A stretch of DNA of 46,192 nucleotides, taken from positions 237,501 to 283,692 of the forward strand of contig MCFG01000035.1 in NCBI GenBank assembly GCA_002104895.1. Reading direction: 5' to 3'. The stretch comes from Anaeromyces robustus (Eukaryota > Neocallimastigomycota > Neocallimastigomycetes > Neocallimastigales > Neocallimastigaceae). Of this stretch, positions 30,635-43,112 are shown one piece after another. Both the position numbers and the translations under genes were made by a program. The notes under the pieces are model-generated. The model saw nothing but the letters and a program-made list of their open reading frames with translations, did no database searches and had not been told where the DNA came from. Numbering within the stretch: position 1 is the stretch's first letter; the number at the start of each line of letters is the position of its first letter.

Positions 30635-31767
30635 TCATGAAAAGATTTTCATATAACTATGTATTGGAGAACGACAAAGTGGACATTTTTCTAAATAATG
30701 TACACAATTACGACATACACATAAATGTCGACAAGGTAAATAGGCATATTCTCTTTTTTCGGTTAAACATATAACACATACATTTTCATCATTTGTTGTT
30801 GATGAATTTGTATTATTGGTAATTTTTGGATCTTGATTTGATGTTGAAGGTGATATTGATGTTGGATTATTATTATTATTATCTTCTGGTCTTGATGAAG
30901 AAGAATTATTATTTATAGTGGTATTTGAATTTTCTGTTGGTTGAGTTGTATTTATATTTGTTGTAGATGTAGGAGGGTTATTAGTGGTATTAGTAGAAGT
31001 AGTTTCTGGTGGTATTGGTATTGGATCAGGTATATATTCAGTAATAGGTGTATGAGGACGATAAGAAGGTGTAAAATCAAATTCTATTTCATCGGTTAAT
31101 AACCAATTTGCTATATCTCTTAACATATCTAAAAAACTAGGAAGATCTAAATTATTATTTATTATTTATAATTTATTAGTTATTATTTATAATTTATTAG
31201 TTATTAGTTATTAGTTATTAGTTATTAGTTATTAGTTATTAGTTATTAGTTATTATTTATTATTTATTATTTATTATATATTATTTATTATTTATTATTT
31301 ATTATTTATAATTTATAATTTATTATTTATTATTTATTATTTCTTATTATTTCTTATTATTTCTTATTATTTCTTATTATTTATTATTATGGTTATTGTT
31401 GTTATTGTTATATCTATTTTTACTTACTTTGATCATTATTATTATTATTATTAGTTAATCTTTCTAATTCTTCATTTTGTTGATTTTCTTCTGCTCTTCT
31501 TTTTCTTCTATAATATCTCCATATACGAAATGCTATTACACCACCAATAATGGTTGTAGAACCAATAAATATCCATTTCCATTTATTAACACTTTTACCT
31601 TCTTCTTCAACAATTTCTTTAAAAGTTCTATAAGATATAACACAATAAGATTCTTCATCATTAAAATTAGTTACCATTACTGGAAGATTTGTTGATTGAA
31701 CTATAAGATCTTCAGGACTTAATGATGAAGATGTATCAATAATGTCTATGAATAATATACAATATGA

Positions 31768-31823
<56 letters not shown>

Positions 31824-33448
31824 TATATATAAAGCATATAAATATATAATAATGAAAATATTAATATAAAATAAAATAAAATAAAAATAATATATAAAAT
31901 TGATGTTAATAAATATATATATATATTTATATATAAAATACTGAAACCTGTTGATGATGGAAGAGAAGGAGAGGATGATGATGATATTATATCCTTATTT
32001 GGTTGTTTAAACTTTCCTATGACAGTTATAGGTTGACCAAAAGAAAAACCTTTTTCTGTATTTTCAATACCACTAAATTTTTCACCATTAACATAATCCT
32101 TTATAATAAAATAAAATAAAATAAAAAAGATTTTATAAAAAAAAATTATATGTATATATTATTATTGTTGTTGTTGTTGTTATTGTTTGTTAGTTGGTTG
32201 ATTAGTTGGTTGATTAGTTGGTTGGTTTTATCATAGTAATTATCCAATAAAGATAAATAATAATTTCAAAGATTTATTTATTTTTTTATTTTTTATTATT
32301 ATTATAATTATTATTATTTATATATTTAAAATATTATAAATATATATATATATATATAAGAAATAGAAAAAATAAATGTATATATATGAAAAAGTTGAAA
32401 AAAAAAAAAAAAATAAGTTAATAAAAAAAAATTATTATGTATTTTTTGGTTAATATTAATTTTATGTATATATTAATAAATTAATAATTTCTTTTTTTCT
32501 TCTTTTTTTTTTTATTATTATTATTACCATTATACTTTTCATTATTGATTTTTTATTTTGACTAATATAATTATCTGATATTATAGGTAAATCAAGTAAC
32601 ATTATATCTTGTATTGGTATTTTTGGAATAGTAATTTGTGGTTGATTATCTTTAGTTACATTAAAAGGTACAGATTGTCCATTAATAGAAATAACTTCTT
32701 CTTCTGGAATCCAATCTTTCCAAAAATTACTCCATTTGACGGTATGTCTTTTAATTATATTCTACAATAATTAATATTTTTTTTTTTTTTTAAAATATAT
32801 ATAATATATATACAATAATAATGATAATAATGATATATAATAAAAAAAAAAAAAAAAGATTTTTTTTTTTAAAAAATTTTAATATTAATACCGAAGATAA
32901 AAAATATATATAATTGTAATTTTTTTTTTAAATTTCGAAAATATATAAATTATTATTAATTTTATTTTTTTTTAAAAGAATAATATTGATAATATTAGAT
33001 ATATTAGATAGGGAGAAAAAAAGAAAAAGAAAATATATAAATTTATTTTTTGTTGTATATATAATTATATTTTATTAATTTAATTTCAAAAAAACAAAAA
33101 TTACTAAATTACTTTTAATATTACGGCCTTTTTTTTCGAATTAGTACAAGAAATAAATTCACTATCATTTATCGGTGAAACAATACCTTCTAAATAATAT
33201 GTAATATCTTTTTCAAGTTTTTCAAAAAGTGGTGAATTTGAATTTGAATTATCTATTATTGTTGTTGTTTCTTTATTAGTAGTAGAAACAACATTATTAA
33301 TTTTTCCAAGTTTTTTTGTTGAAGTAGATGTAGATGTAGGTTTACATGGAAAAGGTTTAGTATTTTTTAATTCTTCTAAAGCATTTTTTTTAAATAAATA
33401 AATAGTAAAAGTAATAGATGAAAGAGCAGTTGATAATATTAAATCCAT
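30635..33448 (-). CDS. MUL1/MAPL-like membrane RING E3 ubiquitin ligase, 516 aa, 5 exons
   Basis: Exons (minus strand): 33448-33113, 32761-32528, 32098-31948, 31745-31428, 31146-30635; phases agree and the total is 517 codons with the stop. An N-terminal hydrophobic helix (about 2-19, LILSTALSSITFTIYLF) and a second helix (about 298-316, WIFIGSTTIIGGVIAF) bracket a region resembling the GIDE/BAM domain of MUL1 (VKWSNFWKDWIPEEEV, VPFNV, FGQPITVIGKF). After a basic YYRRKRR stretch and a disordered Asn/Thr/Pro/Ser-rich linker, a C-terminal RING follows at about 470-504: CVIC, LPCRH, CVCRNC, CPLC. MUL1 sits in the mitochondrial outer membrane with the RING facing the cytosol and ubiquitinates or SUMOylates regulators of mitochondrial dynamics; the same site is inferred here. 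An upstream in-frame TTG is not used, because ATG 33448 gives a proper membrane anchor. All RING ligands are present, so the enzyme looks active. Confidence 0.85.
31194..31390. repeat. Compound short tandem repeats in an intron
   Basis: Intron 4 of the RING ligase gene (31427-31147) is built of a heptamer array TTATTAG (about 8 copies, 31194-31250), TTATTATTTA-like units and a decamer array with TTATTATTTC (about 31330-31380). Confidence 0.85.
32161..32227. repeat. TTG and TTGGTTGATTAG tandem repeats in an intron
   Basis: Within intron 2 of the RING ligase gene, a short TTG run is followed by about 2.5 copies of a 12-bp TTAGTTGGTTGA unit. These are GC-richer than the typical repeats here. 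Confidence 0.75.
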
Positions 33449-33994
33449 TTTCAATATATAATATTATATAATATATATTTTATTTACTATTATTATTATT
33501 ATTATTTTTATTATTATTATTATAGTATTTGCTTTATTAAATTTATTATTATTATTATATTTAGATTATGAAATTTGAATTTCTTTTTTTATTTTATTGA
33601 TGTTAAATAAATTTTAAATTAAAAAGAATAATCAATTCTTTTAAATTTTTTATTTAATTCTTTTCAATTTATATATATATATAATACATAAATTTTCAAA
33701 AAAAAATAATAATAATTTTATTATTATTACTATTTTTTTTTTTTTTAACTATTATTTTTTGTTTCTTACTTCTTAATATATTTTTTATTTTATTTTTTTT
33801 TTCCCTTTAAAATATACAAATATTATATGTAATATATAAAAGTCTTTATATTTTATTTTTTTATATATTATATACTTTAGGTTAATGATTAATTTTATCA
33901 TTAATCATAATTAATTAAATGGAAAAATTTTATTTTAATGTAATCATGTAATCTATGGTTTTTGTTAATTAAAATAAACATATATTTATGTACA

Positions 33995-34002
33995 TCACGT
34001 GA
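33995..34002. promoter_or_regulatory. CACGTG E-box palindrome (TCACGTGA)
   Basis: An 8-bp perfect palindrome lies about 550 bp upstream of the RING ligase start. CACGTG is the core bound by bHLH factors such as Cbf1 and Pho4 in fungi. It stands out because G and C are so rare here. Function is inferred only from the motif. Confidence 0.3.
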
Positions 34003-34329
34003 ATATAAAATTATAACAAATCTTTAATATAAAAATTTTGTTTAAAATATAAAAAATTATATATATATTTTTTTTGATGAAATAAAAATTAGAAATGAAA
34101 AACTATAGATATATTTTTTAATTATATTAGACAGAGTTAGGTAGAGTGATTTGTCTATATAATAATATATATTTATCTTATCTTAAAATTAAATTCAAAA
34201 TAAGTTAATAATTATAATAAAAACAATGATAAAACAAAATAATAGAAAATAAAATAATAGAAAAGAAAATAATAGAAAATAAAATAAAATTATAGAAAAA
34301 TAAGAATGAATAAAAATAAAATAAATATA

Positions 34330-34332
<3 letters not shown>

Positions 34333-34371
<39 letters not shown>
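34333..34371. repeat. Poly(T) tract of 39 bases
   Basis: Uninterrupted T run in the intergenic DNA. On the minus strand it would read as poly(A), but no retroposon body or flanking duplication is evident. Confidence 0.85.
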
Positions 34372-34372
<1 letters not shown>

Positions 34373-34574
34373 GCAATAAAATAATGAAAATTTTATTTAA
34401 ATTTAATTTAAAAAGTACATGTTATATAAATATAATAAAAATTTATACTAAAGTAAATAAATAATATTTGGTATAATATATATTTCCTTCTTTTTTCATT
34501 TTTTTTTTTTTTTTATTTTTATTTTACTTTATTTTTTACTTTTTATTTATTTATTTTTTTTTTTTTTGTTTTAT

Positions 34575-34608
<34 letters not shown>

Positions 34609-34970
34609 CTTTTTTATTTCATTTTATTATATTTTCATTTTCATTTTTTTTATTTTTTATTTTTTACTTTTTACTTTTTATTAACTTTTTATATAAAATA
34701 TTAAAATTTCTTTAATTAAAAATAAATAAATTATTATTATTAATTATTATTAATTATTAATTATTATGATTATTTATTCATCTTGATATATTTATACATA
34801 AATAAAAATAAAAATAAAAAAAAATTTTTTTTTGATTTTATTAGATATTACATATATATATTATTATATATATTATTATTATTATATCATATAAATATAT
34901 ATTTTTATATATTTATTAATTAATTTATTTTTTTTTTCTTAAATAAAAAAAAAGAAAAAAAAAATTATTC

Positions 34971-35512
34971 TTATTTTTTAAATTGAATTGTTTTCATTAT
35001 TTTTTCAAACCATTTATTGGAACTATTACGTTTTGGAAGGGTATTTGATTTTTTAACTGATCCTCCTTTTGACATATTTTCCATATTTGGTGATTCTAAT
35101 TGTTGATAGGAATAAGAATCATTTACCGATAGAATTCCTTTAACATATTTTTCATTGGTAATATTCTCATTTTTACCATTATTCATACTATTATTACTAT
35201 CATGATTATTATTATAAGAATTTTGTGTTTTATGACTACGATTATACCCTAAACTATAAAAATTCCTATTTTCACCTTGATTACTTTTATGAGGACTACC
35301 TGTAAATAATGAATTTGATTTTGATTTTGTATGTTTTTTCCAAGGTACATTCATTTTTGCATTTTCAATTTCTTCTTCTAATATTATTGCATTTGTTGCT
35401 GATTTAGTACTCTTTTTTCTTTTAGGGAAAAGGAATGATGTTTTAGAAATTTTTTGTTTTATTCCTGAATTACCAGTTGGTGTTAAAACTTCTTCATTAT
35501 GTTCTATATAAC

Positions 35513-35554
<42 letters not shown>

Positions 35555-36797
35555 TTTTACTATTATTATAATTATAATTATAATTATAATTATTATTATA
35601 ATTATTATTATCATTATTATCATATAAATTATTTATACTATTATTTATACTATTATTATTATTATTATTATTTATATTATTATTATTATTTATATTATTT
35701 ATATTATTTATATTATTTATAATATTATTATCATTATTATCATTAAATAAATTTATATTTAAATTATCATCATAATTTTTGATTAAAACATCATCACCAA
35801 ATGGTATTGATTTTAAGAAATTTACAGTTTGAGCATAATCTATAATATGTGCTTCATTATTATCATTATAATTTTTTTCTTTATGTTTATCGGATTTTCG
35901 TGAATTGGAATGATTAATAATAAAATTATTTTGGGTATCATTAAAAATTTGAGATTTACTAAATTCATCTTCTGTATTTAAAAATATACTATTAGAACTG
36001 GAATTACCACGTGAATGACCACGCGATAAAGTACGAGAATGATTACGTGAACGAGAACGTGAATGAGATCGTGAATGAGAATAAGTACGGGAATTGGAAC
36101 ATGATTTGGAACGTGAACGAGTATAATCATTACTTGTATTATTATTATTATTAGTAGTAGTAGTAGTAGAAGTAGTATTAGTATTGATATTATTATTGAT
36201 ATTATTAGTATTAGTATTATTATTATGATTATTAGTAGAATGTGAATGATGTGGTAAACGTTTTGGCTTAGCTCTTATTTTTGGAGATACTTGATTATCT
36301 ATAGGTACTGAAGTAGGTAATGGTTGTGAATTCATTTTATTAAAATCTTTAAAAAGATAATCATCTGGTGTTTCTGAACCATCCTTTTTCTTATTAATAA
36401 TAGTTGATTTTTGAGTTTGTTCAGAAGGATTAGAATAACTAGTATCCATATCCAAATTATTAGTAAATTTGAAATTCATATATGATATTGGAAGGGATAA
36501 ATGTTTATTTGAACTATTATGTGAAGATATAGTACCCATGCTAAGACGTTTATTGGAATCAAAAAGACGACTATTTCTATTTCTATTACTAATATTTGAA
36601 TTATTAATATTATTAATATTACCATTTCTTAATGAATTATTATTATAAAAATCATTTAATGATTTATCTATTGCATTTCCATAAGAAGATGAAAAATAAT
36701 TAAGATTTGTTGAATTTGAATAATTTGGAAATGGTGAATCAGTTTGTTTTGTATTGTAATTAGAACTTTTGAAATTTCTTGGTAATGTTTTTGATTT

Positions 36798-36855
<58 letters not shown>

Positions 36856-39512
36856 TTTTTATCATCTTTTTTAAGTAAATTCATAGCTTTTGAAAGCATA
36901 GAAATTTTCTTTTTATCACTTTTATTGGAATTAGGTGTGGTATTAAAATAATTTATATCTTGTTTAAAGAAGGAAGTTGGATCAATAAAACTATGACGAT
37001 GATTAGTTTTTGTTGAATTTTGTTTTGGTTTAGAATAAATATTGAAATAATCAAATGCAGGATGATCACTATCATTTGATTTAGATTGTATCTGTGAAAA
37101 TGAATGAGCTTGTGGTTGTAAATAAGAATGGGATATAGAATGTGGATTTGAATGTGAATTTGAATGTGAATGTGAACGTGAATGTGAATGTGAATAATTA
37201 TTAGAATCTAATTGTTCTAATTCTTGTATTTGTGCCAATTGGAAATTTGATGTAGAAATATTACTATTGAAAAAAGATAAATTCATAGTGAGACCAGCTC
37301 CATCGAAATTATCTATACCACTACCACTAATTCTTTTATTACTATTATTAATATTTATATTTTTACTGCCATTACTATTACTATTACTTAATTTACTGTA
37401 ACTTTTGTTGTTTTCATCATTTAAACTTATAATATTATCATTATTATTATTATCATTATTATCATTATTATTATTATTATTATTATCATTATTATTATCA
37501 ATATTATTTATATTATTAATATTATTTATATTAATATTATTATTACTATATGGATCATAATTTATATTTTGAGGTAAAGAATTAGAAATTGGATTACGAT
37601 CAAATAATAATGGAGCAGGTTTTGATAATGAGGTTGAATAATTTAAATTTTCATTATTAAAATTATAGGATGAAATAACTGGTGGTGAATTTTTTCTTTC
37701 AATAGGTAAAGCTTTACTGAAATTAAATTGAAATTCATCCTTTTCATCCTCCAATTCCATAAAATCTTCTTCTTGTTGTTCTTGTTGTTGTTCTTTATCA
37801 TCCTTACCAAATCCAAATCTTTTCGTAAATCCATTACTTTTTCTATTTTTATTTGATGATTTTTTACTTGGTTTATGAGTTACTAATGAAGTTAAAGCAG
37901 GAGAAGGAATTACGGTAGGTATATATTCAATTTGTTCATTTAATGATTTTTTAAATTTAATTAATAATTTCTCCGCTTCTGCTTTATCTAATGTAGTTGT
38001 TGGATCATCATTATCATCACGAAACATTGCAAATCCAAAATCAAGAGAGGATTGTTGTGATATAGGTGGGGTTGGATAAGAAGGAGAAGAATTTGAAGAT
38101 ATATCTTGTAAAAGACGATCAAAATCCATTTCTTGTTCAAGGAATTGTTCAATAAAAGAAGCCACATTTTCAATTTCTTCATAGGATACAAATAAAGTAT
38201 AACCTAAATATTTCATAATTTTTCTTTGGAAAATGACAAGATCTTTTGTACTTAATTTTGATGCCATAGCCCAATATTTGGCTGGTAATTGATGTACATC
38301 TTGAATATATTTATCAGCTAACATAACTAATATTGGAAAAACAAAAGTTTCACTACGTTGAGTAATGATATCATCTGGAGCAGTATCTTTTAATTTATAA
38401 AGATAAACAAGAGCATGAAGAATAACAAAAGGATTTGGACTTGCTTTCACCATAAAAGTATATAAGTATCGACGATAGGCTAAGAAATAATTACATTCTT
38501 GAGTGGTACTATGAATAAGATGATCATAAGCAATTTCCATAAAATTAACGGAAGGTTTATTATTGGAATCTTGCCATAATGAATAAGAAGCTATAGCAAT
38601 GAAATCAATCCATTGTTCCACTGAAATTTGTAATAAAAGATTAATATCAAAATGATAGTAAAGAGATGCTTCCAATTGAGCTTGTCTATTTAAACGCATA
38701 GTACGTTTACGATGCATTCTATGAGGTTTAATTAAAGTATTTTCACTGATAGGTATACCTTTTGTATACGCGATTACTGGTTTTTTCTTTGTAGGTGAAA
38801 CAACATTAATATTTGGTATATTGAAATGATTTTTATAATTTAAAGAAGTCGATAATCTATTTTCATTAGCATTTGAATTTATATTAGAAGCAATATCACG
38901 AGCTAATGTAGGTTGATAGGAAGAAGAGTATAAATTTTCTTGAACAGGTGGAAGATGAAGATTTATAGGACTTACATAGGAAGAAGATCCTATACCTTCT
39001 TTTGAATTATTTTGTTCATCACTTTTATAGGAGGAAGATAATTCTTGTGAAGATTTTGGAAAATAAGAGTTGACATTTTCTACACTTGATAAATAATGAT
39101 TACCTGGGGAATGAGGTGTTATATTATTTTGAACAGAAAATTTATTTAAGGCAGTAGGTGGAGGTGGAGGTTTTATCATTATAGGTGAGGAAGCATTAAT
39201 ATTTTTATTATTAGATTTATTTGGATATAACATGGTTGGTGAAAGATAGTTTTTGTTTTTTTCTTCTTTTGCTTGTTTATTTAGATTTTCCATTTCTTCT
39301 ATATCTTTCTTCAATTCACTTGGACTTGAAGATATTATAATAGGATGAGCTGTAGCCGTTGAAGTGGAGACACTAATATTTTTTGAATTTTCCATTATAC
39401 CTTTAAATTGATTTTTATTTGAATTTTTTTCAATAGTTTCCGCTGATAAAGCTACTGTATTTCCTAATTCTTTTATTAATGAAGTATTAAAATACATATC
39501 TCTTTGTGGCAT
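34971..39512 (-). CDS. PHO80/PCL-type cyclin with very long disordered tail, 1513 aa
   Basis: One uninterrupted frame runs from ATG 39512 to the stop at 34971. The cyclin box spans about residues 295-457. PNPFVILHALVYLYKLKD (359-376) and the MLADKYIQD block (397-405) followed by YWAMASKLS, then FQRKIMKYLGYTLFVSYEE, match the PHO80/PCL cyclin pattern. Such cyclins activate Pho85-type kinases in phosphate, glycogen, polarity and cell-cycle control; the kinase partner here is unknown. A basic RMHRKRTMRLNRQ stretch precedes the box. N-terminal residues 1-260 (with a PPPPP run at 115-119) and about 1050 residues after the box are low-complexity: Asn/Ile runs, Ser-His and Ser-Arg dipeptide repeats (SRSHSRSRSRNHSR), and Ser/Thr-rich stretches likely to be phosphorylated. 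Yeast PHO80 is only about 290 residues, so most of this protein is extra. It is intronless, unlike most neighbours. Confidence 0.85.
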
Positions 39513-42500
39513 TTTTAATATTATATTTTTTTTTTTTTTTACTAATTTGTTTTTACTATTCTTTTTTTTTAATTTTTCTTGTTTTTTTTTTTTATGTGTG
39601 TATTATATTAATATCCTTAACTTAAGAAAAAAAAATAATAATATATTTATGTTTTCCTTTTTTTTTTTTTCTTTAAATAAAAAATAAAAATATATATATT
39701 GTTATAGTTTAAATAAATTACCAAAAATAAATATGAAAACTGTTAATTATTAAAAACCTGAATTTTATTGGTTTTTTTTTTTTTTTTTTTACTATTTTCA
39801 AGAATTTAAAATTTTATTTAATCAAAAATATCTCTTTATTTAGTATTGAATAATACTTATTTTATTCTATTCTATTTTATTTTGTTCTTTTGTTTCTTAT
39901 TATTGAATGTATTAATAAAGATTAAATATTTTTGAAAAAAATAAATTTATTGAAGACTAAAGAATTCTAGTTTAACCGTTTTTGTTTTTTCTTTTTGTTT
40001 GATAGAGTTTTTCGAATAATTGAAAGAAAATACTAATTTTATTTATTTATTCTAAAATAAAATAAAATAAAGAAAAAGGAATTTTTTTTTTTTTTTTACT
40101 TTAATTAAAGAATATAAATATTTAACAAAATTGATTATATATGTTTTTTTTTTCTTTTTATTAATTTTTCTCTTTTTTCTCTTTTTCTTTTTTGTTTGGT
40201 TAATTTCTCTGTTTTTTTTCTTGTTTCTCTTTATTATAGTTTTGCTTTTCTTTTTTTTTTTTTATTTTATTAATTGATATTTTAACATTGAAAAATTATA
40301 TATAACATTTAATTAGTGTATTATATTCAATTATTTTTAATTTTTACACATATTTTTAACAATAATTATTTACTTTTTTTTTTTATTTTCTTGTATATAT
40401 ATTTATTAAAATATATATTTTTTGTGTTTTTTGTTGTTGTTGTTGTTGTTTTTTCTGTTAAATAATATTATACAAAAAAAAGTTATAAAAATTTTGTTCG
40501 GGTAACAATCATATATACGATAACATTTTATATATATATATATATACTTCCACACAAAAATGTTAATCTATTTTATTATTGTTTTTCTTTTTCTTAATAT
40601 TGTATAAAAATATTTTTTGTAAAACTATACAGACATTGTTCTAACAAAATAGGAAAAAAAGAATATAATTATTAATAATTAACGTGTTTCTTATTTAAAA
40701 AAATACTTCTTTCTTTTAAATACTAAAAAAAAACTAATTGATATCTATTTTCTATTTTTTAAATAAAAAAACTTTTTTTTTTTCTCTTTTTCTTTTTTTT
40801 ACTATTTTTTTTTTTTTTTTCAAATATGTTGATTAATAAAAAAAAAAAAGATTTAATAAAAAACAGAATTTCAATAAAAAAAAATTAAATATTTCAAAAA
40901 GAAAAAAAAAAAAAAAAGAATAAAAAAAAATCTTTATTAATTTATTTATTACACTTTTTTTTTTTTTTTTATTTTTTATTACTTATTTTATTCTTTAATT
41001 TAGGTACAATCAAATAAAATGTAGAATTGATTAATAAATAAATAAATAAATAAATAAATAAATTTTATTTAATATTGAAAATTTTATATATAATATAATA
41101 TAAATAAATATATATATAAATTAATAGATCAATATAATAAAATATAATCTCTAATATATAAAATAAAATAAAAAAATAAACTAATAATTAATAAACAATA
41201 ATAAATTATTAAATACTAAATAAAAATAATAAAAATTTTAATAAATAATTTTTTTTTATTTTAATAATAAAATACTAATAATTATTAGGATTAAAAATAA
41301 AAATAAAAACTTTCCTAAAACTATTATCATATTATTTATTAAAGTCATAATAGTATTAATAATAGTAGCATTAATATTATTAGTATTTTTTATTATTATT
41401 GTTGTTGTTTCTATTATTATTGTATTACTATTATTACTATTATTATTACTATTATTAAATAACTAATATTATTATTACTATTATTATTAACAAATATTAA
41501 TATTTTTTATTATTATTATTATTTATTATTTATTATTTATTAAGTATTAAATATACTTTAATAATTAATATTTCCTATTTTTTTTTTTAAAATTATAAAA
41601 ATCATATTATTCTTCTTATATATAAAATATAAATCATTTTGAATTAAAATAAATTCATATGATTTAATTTATTAATATTAATAATATATTATCTTATATA
41701 TTATCTTATATATTATTTTATATATTATATATTTTTGTTAATTATAAAATTTTTCTTCTTTTTCTGTTTTTTTTTTCTGTTTTTTTTTTGTAATTATAAT
41801 TATTATTTTTATATATATAATATCTACTTATTACATTCAATTTAAAATATATATTAAATTTATATTAAATATATTATATATATATTATTTATATATTATG
41901 TAACATATATAATTTATAAGATGAAATAAATATTGTATATATATTATCAATATACTCTAATATATATAAACAATATAATATTTATTAATAATATACATTT
42001 AGTAACTTTAATTAATAATAGAAAAATTAAAAAAGTATAAATAAAAAAAATATTAAAAAATACTTAACTTTATATATTAAGATATCTTTATAATAAATTT
42101 ACTTTTTTATCTATTTACTTATTTATTATACATTTTTATTTATTTATTTATTTAATAATATATTTATCTATTTATTTATTTATTTATTTTTTATTTATTT
42201 ATCTATTTATTTTTTTATTTTTTTATTTATTTATCTATTTATTTATTTATCTATTTATTTATTTATCTATTTATTTATTTATTTATTTACATTTTGAAAG
42301 GTTTTAATTATTTAATTATATAATTATTTATTTTAAAAATATTTTAAATACATTTCATACAAAATCCTATAAATATAAAGAACATCTTTAAAAATTGATA
42401 TTTTTCATTTTTATAAATAAAATATTAAATATTAAATATTAAATAATTTCGAATCAATATTTTATTTTTATTTTTATATTTATTTTTATTTTATTTCTAT

Positions 42501-42680
42501 TTTTATTTTAATATTTATTATATATTTATTCTATTCTATTTTATTTTATTTTTTTTTAATATTGAAGATAATTATTATTATATAGTATATGTTTATATGA
42601 AAGATACATTTTATTTTTTTATTTTTATCTTGATTTTTGTTTTTGTTTTTATTTTTATTTTATTTTGCTATATTATAATT
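39513..42680. other. 3.2-kb AT-rich intergenic region upstream of the cyclin gene
   Basis: It should hold the cyclin promoter (gene on -) and the 3' flank of the small gene at 42681-43112. It contains T-rich tracts just upstream of the cyclin start, a (TTG)n run (about 40430-40449), AAAT units (41037-41061), TTTA/TCTA repeats (about 42120-42290) and A/T DNA. No open frame of credible composition is seen. Confidence 0.6.
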
Positions 42681-43112
42681 TCATATTTCTGATGGTTTTT
42701 TCCAACCTATTAAATTTAAGTTTTTTAACATATTATTTGGAATTACAGCTACAAAATACCAAAATGCCATATCACAAGTAAAACATCTATTAGCTAATGA
42801 ATGTGGACATACAATATTTAAATTGACATTATTATTATTAAATGTAACTGAAGATAATTCCCATTTAATACTTCCAGAACTAGCTTGTTTAACTTGAATA
42901 AATACTGTATTGTTATCTAAATATTGTTGATCTAGATTTATTGCATTTGAAAATATTGAATAAAATTTATTTAATTCCTTTTCAGAATCAATATAAAATT
43001 TTTCAAATGGTGGACGACGACTAAAATATTCATGGGTTTTTCGTTGAAATTTTATAATATTATTATCATTGTTGTTGTTATCAATTTGACTAAGCATTTC
43101 GTTATTACTCAT
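42681..43112 (-). CDS. Small protein with CDMAFW motif, 143 aa, possible bacterial origin
   Basis: A single-exon frame runs from ATG 43112 to TGA 42681; codon use and base composition are gene-like. After a polar, Asn-rich N-terminus (about 1-22) the rest looks like a compact beta-rich domain. NTVFIQVKQASSGSIKWELS (68-87) is followed by a second strand pair, a Cys-rich loop (CPHSLANRCFTCDMAFWYFV) and VAVIPNNML. The combination of a strand, then SGSI..., then T-x-DMA-x-W and a final hydrophobic strand reminds me of small proteins of anaerobic Firmicutes. Transfer from rumen bacteria is therefore possible, but that is inference from memory. No signal peptide or membrane helix is present. The family is otherwise unrecognised. 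It ends in TGA, whereas the other complete genes here end in TAA. Confidence 0.7.
   Translation of the reverse strand: MSNNEMLSQIDNNNNDNNIIKFQRKTHEYFSRRPPFEKFYIDSEKELNKFYSIFSNAINLDQQYLDNNTVFIQVKQASSGSIKWELSSVTFNNNNVNLNIVCPHSLANRCFTCDMAFWYFVAVIPNNMLKNLNLIGWKKPSEI

Larger units (their letters stand above)
33449..34970. other. Intergenic region upstream of the RING ligase gene
   Basis: Promoter of the ligase gene and 3' flank of the cyclin gene, both on the - strand. It holds an (ATT)n run (33489-33510), a TCACGTGA palindrome (33995-34002), AATAGAAAA repeats near 34240-34300, a 39-base T run (34333-34371) and long T-rich tracts at 34490-34700. No gene is visible. Confidence 0.6.

Noticed and set aside
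34333-34371. Poly(T) as the tail of a minus-strand retroposon
   Set aside because: No GC-richer body and no flanking duplication; homopolymers of this kind are common across the window.
35477-35722. Poly-Tyr frame on the + strand
   Set aside because: Complement of AAT/AAC-type repeats in the cyclin gene tail.
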